Shown: piece after piece, positions 61,442 through 64,000 of the stretch
How positions within the stretch are numbered: the first letter of the stretch is position 1
How the letters are laid out: every line of letters starts with the position of its first letter
Source: G965202665 sp965243835
GTDB lineage: Bacteria > Actinomycetota > Acidimicrobiia > Spongiisociales > Spongiisociaceae
DNA length: 64,000 nucleotides
NCBI GenBank assembly: GCA_965243835.1
Contig: OZ251578.1
Span: forward strand, 930,001-994,000
Direction: 5' to 3'
The notes under the pieces: generated by a model
What the model saw: only the letters and a program-made list of their open reading frames with translations
Database searches by the model: none
What the model was told of the DNA's origin: nothing
Program-made: the position numbers and the translations under genes

Positions 61442-63046
61442 TTACGAGGTCGTTTCATCGGCGGGTAGTCCGCCGGGGGCGGGATCGGCCTCTGGTTCGC
61501 CATCATCGGCAGGCGGAGCAATGTCTCCATCGGCGGGCGGGGGGACAACAGTATCGTCATCAGGGTCTTCACCGTCAATGAGGGGCGGTGCGCCGTATGT
61601 AGTGGTGGTTTGTTCTTCAGTGTGTGAAACCGTAGTGGTGGTTGTGTTATCATCGTCGGACGGCAGGGCGCTTGTAATCGTAGGGGTCTGTTCCTCCTCG
61701 CCTACGGTGTCGTCTACCGGCGGGGTAATATCCTCTTCGTTAGGTGCTTCGGTGGTCGTGGTGGTTGTGCCGGTGACTGTTTCGGGAACGGTGGAAGTGG
61801 TGGTAGTGGTCTCTGTTTCCGTAGTGGCGGTACCGGTATCGGCGGGCACAACTTCGGTGGTAGTAGGCGCGACGTCGGTAGTGGTAGTGGAACTGGTGGT
61901 TGTTGGCTCGGTAGTGGTCGTGGTGGTCTGTTCCACGGACAGTCCGGCGTCGTCGGTTGCGGGCGGCGCGGTCGTTTCCTCGCCCGGAACTGGTACGGTA
62001 GTCACGGTGGTGCCGTCGTTGACCGGAAGGGTAGGATCGGTTGGATCGTCCTCTCCGGGTACGGGTGGCGGGAGAACGGTTGCGTTTTCGGTGGTGCCGT
62101 ATACGGCTCCTACCGATGTGTAGTAGTCGCGTAGGTTGTGGGCGTCGGTGATGAACATGGGGAGGTCGGGGTCCATGCCTATTCGTCCGCCGGTTAGGGC
62201 TTCTCTGTTTATGGCGGCCTGTTTGATATCTGCTATCATTTCGTCCAATGGCAGGTTCAATTTGCTACGATGTTTTTCTAATATTGCTAGTTCATAATAT
62301 TCCGCTACGGCTCTTATACCGGTTTCGGTTGTTGTCAAGAACCACATATTGCCGCCTCCTAGTCCAGCCCAAGCCTCTACGATTATAGATGGTGCGGCGC
62401 CGAGAAAAAAAATCATTTCCCTGCCTTCATAATCTTTTGCCGTCTCTTCGGGATCGCCATAAAATGCTAGGTAGCCTGCTCTAGGTTTGTAATCTGGAGC
62501 GAAGTATTCTCCATCTAGGGCTAGTCTATCCAGTAATACGGTTAAAACCGAGGGGCCTTTACCTACTATGTATTCTTTAACCGTAACATCCGCGAAGCAA
62601 GAATAATGATAATGGTCTACAATGTACTGATCTTGAACCTGAACTGATCGAAAATGCTGTACTATATAATCAGGTATTCTGGCTTTGTAGGTTTTGCATC
62701 TGGTTGTACCCGTTTTAACAGTTCCTCTTACGACAATTTGGACGCTGGTAAATCCATCATAGTCAGGATCCCAAAGTAGCCGTTCGGTAAACGAAGGTAC
62801 CTCGTACCAAGGCATCATGCCGAAATGTCCAACAGTAGATTCTTGCCTTTGGAGAGGCAAAAAATCCGGACTCGGACAAGGATCAGGTGCAGTGTCTGTA
62901 GCAATACAGGGGGGAACGACCTCCAACAAATAGAGGTCGGTCCGCTCCTCCTCAACCAACCCATCTGTTTTGGCTATCCGATCACTACAGGCACTTGCAA
63001 TGGTAGCCAAAACTATCAAGGTAAAAAGGGTATATTTGTTCAACAT
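61442..63046 (-). CDS. Lipoprotein paralogue 4 (long, type A, Thr-rich tail)
   Basis: A 534-residue lipoprotein, first of the series. ATG 63046 with GCGAGGATG ahead; signal LNKYTLFTLIVLATIASAC with lipobox. The domain (PDFLPLQRQ, GMMPWYEVPSFTERLLWD, KEYIVGKGPSVLTVLLDRL) matches paralogue 1 closely, while the Thr-rich tail matches paralogue 3. An upstream in-frame methionine at 63094 adds a stretch without signal-peptide character and is less likely. Confidence 0.82.
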   Translation of the reverse strand: MLNKYTLFTLIVLATIASACSDRIAKTDGLVEEERTDLYLLEVVPPCIATDTAPDPCPSPDFLPLQRQESTVGHFGMMPWYEVPSFTERLLWDPDYDGFTSVQIVVRGTVKTGTTRCKTYKARIPDYIVQHFRSVQVQDQYIVDHYHYSCFADVTVKEYIVGKGPSVLTVLLDRLALDGEYFAPDYKPRAGYLAFYGDPEETAKDYEGREMIFFLGAAPSIIVEAWAGLGGGNMWFLTTTETGIRAVAEYYELAILEKHRSKLNLPLDEMIADIKQAAINREALTGGRIGMDPDLPMFITDAHNLRDYYTSVGAVYGTTENATVLPPPVPGEDDPTDPTLPVNDGTTVTTVPVPGEETTAPPATDDAGLSVEQTTTTTTEPTTTSSTTTTDVAPTTTEVVPADTGTATTETETTTTTSTVPETVTGTTTTTTEAPNEEDITPPVDDTVGEEEQTPTITSALPSDDDNTTTTTVSHTEEQTTTTYGAPPLIDGEDPDDDTVVPPPADGDIAPPADDGEPEADPAPGGLPADETTS

Positions 63047-63398
63047 ACTGACATCCTCGCTATCGTCCCGGCGGTCAGCCACCATCGCCCCCATCCCAAC
63101 CCGTTATGCCGGGGCCACACCGCCTCCCATGCCCACCGTAAACTGGACTTAGACAAATCATAAGATGACAAAACAATGTAACCATCCACAACCTTATACC
63201 CGATCCCTCCCCCCTCGCGCCCCCGCCAGCCGCCTTCGGGCGGCCTCCGACGTGACCTAAGAGAAGAGAACCAACGGCTCATTCTGTCCTCATATTGCTC
63301 TTGCCGTCGCTCTATTATAACGGGTCCAACGGCGGAGTGCCCGAAAACTAGGAATTTTTTCCGGCGCTTGACCCGGTTTTTGGCGGGGGCGGTTGATT
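63047..63398. other. Intergenic region ahead of the lipoprotein series, with a UUCG hairpin
   Basis: No gene is supported. A perfect GCCGCC-TTCG-GGCGGC hairpin is at 63229-63244. It lies 155 bp past the selenoprotein stop on the minus strand and could stabilise or end that transcript, though no T run follows. The promoter of the lipoprotein series should lie between here and 63046. Confidence 0.45.
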
Positions 63399-64000
63399 TC
63401 AGGTTTTGGCGAGCGCACCCAACTGGCGCGCGGTGGGTTCCGCTCAGCAGAACCACGGCTCGGTGAGCCGCGGCCTCCCTTCTGTAGCCCCGGACGGAAT
63501 GGCCTCCTCCCACCGCATGGCGTCTCCGGCCAGCTCCCGAACTTCCCGTCGCATGCGGACGAACGTCTCCGCAGGCGGGGCACCCGCTCCCTCTTCGGCG
63601 ATGGCCGCCAACCGTCCGGCCAACTCGTCCAACGCCGGGTCGGGAGAAGCCCACTTATAGGTGGCCGCCTCCGGGTCGTATTCCCCCCGATGGGGCAGAA
63701 ATTCGGGATGTTCGGCCAGAAGCGAACGGCGGGGAACCAACAGCCGGATGGACAGTTGCACCGGGTCGGTTACGCCTACTAGGTCGTGGGCGGCCACGAA
63801 CGAGAAAATGCCGGCCACATCCCCCCGCTCCGTCCAGGGGGTGAACGGCAACCAGGTGGGATGAATGTCCAAACCGGCCTCCCGGGCCAGATGGATTACC
63901 CGCGCCGCCTCGGCGGCGGTATGCCCCTTGTCCAGGATTTCCAGAATGCGGTCGCTGACGCTTTCAAAAGCCGACACTATGAACAGGCACCCGTTGTCCC
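63399..64000 (-). CDS. CUAEP-tail radical SAM selenoprotein, C-terminal part
   Basis: The visible ~200 residues start DNGCLFIVSAFESVSDRIL and include LAREAGLDIHPTWLPFTPWT, typical of the second half of a B12/radical-SAM type barrel. The frame reaches EPWFC then TGA (63446-63444), and continues AEPTARQLGALAKT to a second TGA (63401-63399). Reading TGA as selenocysteine gives the tail C-U-A-E-P, the known end of a radical SAM (seleno)protein family. A SECIS-like hairpin starts right at the TGA. The 5' part with the CxxxCxxC cluster is outside the window. Substrate unknown. Confidence 0.85.
63411..63445 (-). promoter_or_regulatory. SECIS-like element for UGA recoding
   Basis: Starting at the second base of the UGA, arms GAGCG (63445-63441) and CGCTC (63415-63411) enclose a second stem ACCCA (63438-63434) with TGGGT (63421-63417) and a 12-nt loop containing CCAGT. 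Bacterial SECIS hairpins lie directly after the UGA, as here. Confidence 0.65.

Noticed and set aside
59883..62123. Val/Ser-rich plus-strand open frames (59883-60482 and 61521-62123)
   Set aside because: They are the antisense of the Thr-rich lipoprotein tails and have no start signals.
1..64000. tRNA, rRNA, riboswitch or insertion-sequence genes
   Set aside because: No tRNA cloverleaf, rRNA stretch, known riboswitch core or transposase motif was recognised on either strand by reading; a covariance-model scan would be decisive.

Overview
The window looks like chromosomal DNA of a high-GC actinobacterium, most likely an uncultured member of class Acidimicrobiia. The clues are C-terminal S-layer-homology (SLH) modules of the 'TRxQMAxFLxRA' type, lipoproteins with long Thr-rich tails, a TIGR03084-type protein, a DUF222/HNH nuclease, an LpdA-like quinone reductase with the GGAA motif, CFP-30B-like double-VOC proteins and many GTG/TTG starts. 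No rRNA, tRNA, CRISPR array, transposase or prophage was recognised. This lineage call is inferred from gene content, not from a database search. LAYOUT: 1-5.2 kb holds a partial DNA methyltransferase with an 11-G coding tract, a TIGR03084 protein with a duplicated 3' end, and a DUF222-HNH nuclease followed by four decayed copies of its own 3' end. 5.2-10 kb holds an AbrB-type regulator, a nitronate-monooxygenase-like enzyme with decayed partial copies downstream, a VOC pseudogene, an O-methyltransferase and a geranylgeranyl-reductase-like flavoenzyme. 10-12.15 kb is non-coding repeat array A. 12.3-19.3 kb has a MalK-like ATPase, a purine permease with an adjacent adenine-deaminase-like gene, an enoyl-CoA hydratase, a TlpA thioredoxin and two VOC paralogues. 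19.4-21.2 kb is repeat array B, carrying the same core as array A in the opposite orientation. 21.2-29.2 kb has aconitase, an AtuA-like protein, Mrp and a secreted SLH/beta-propeller protein whose base composition changes sharply part way along. 29.2-39.2 kb has a small membrane protein, an orphan HicB, a rhodanese-ThiF protein, a HIRAN-like protein, a sirtuin, a bifunctional PBP, a methylmalonyl-CoA mutase large subunit and an LpdA-like reductase. 39.2-40.8 kb is array C: tandem intergenic units, five of them carrying a sigma70-like promoter directly followed by a two-stem RNA hairpin; the last one drives an NYN-domain nuclease gene. 41.4-48.2 kb has a PP2C-like gene cut by a stop codon, a site-2 protease, a hydroxyproline-degradation cluster (epimerase, D-amino-acid oxidase type enzyme, divergent DHDPS-family deaminase) and a phosphohexomutase. 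48.2-56.1 kb is one giant Calx-beta/SLH surface protein behind a promoter whose spacer contains 12 consecutive G. 56.2-57.7 kb is a two-gene module with an AbiEii/DUF6036-like nucleotidyltransferase. 57.7-63.0 kb holds four tandem paralogous lipoproteins. The window ends in a radical-SAM selenoprotein (CUAEP tail) with a SECIS-like hairpin. THEMES: the main oddities are (1) repeated tandem duplication of gene 3' ends and their flanks into the downstream spacer, seen at five loci; (2) two long poly-G tracts placed where slippage would switch a methyltransferase and a surface protein; and (3) the promoter/hairpin array ahead of the NYN nuclease, which recalls the layout of type III toxin-antitoxin loci but with a different nuclease fold. 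All functional roles are assigned by reading motifs; none was tested by a search.
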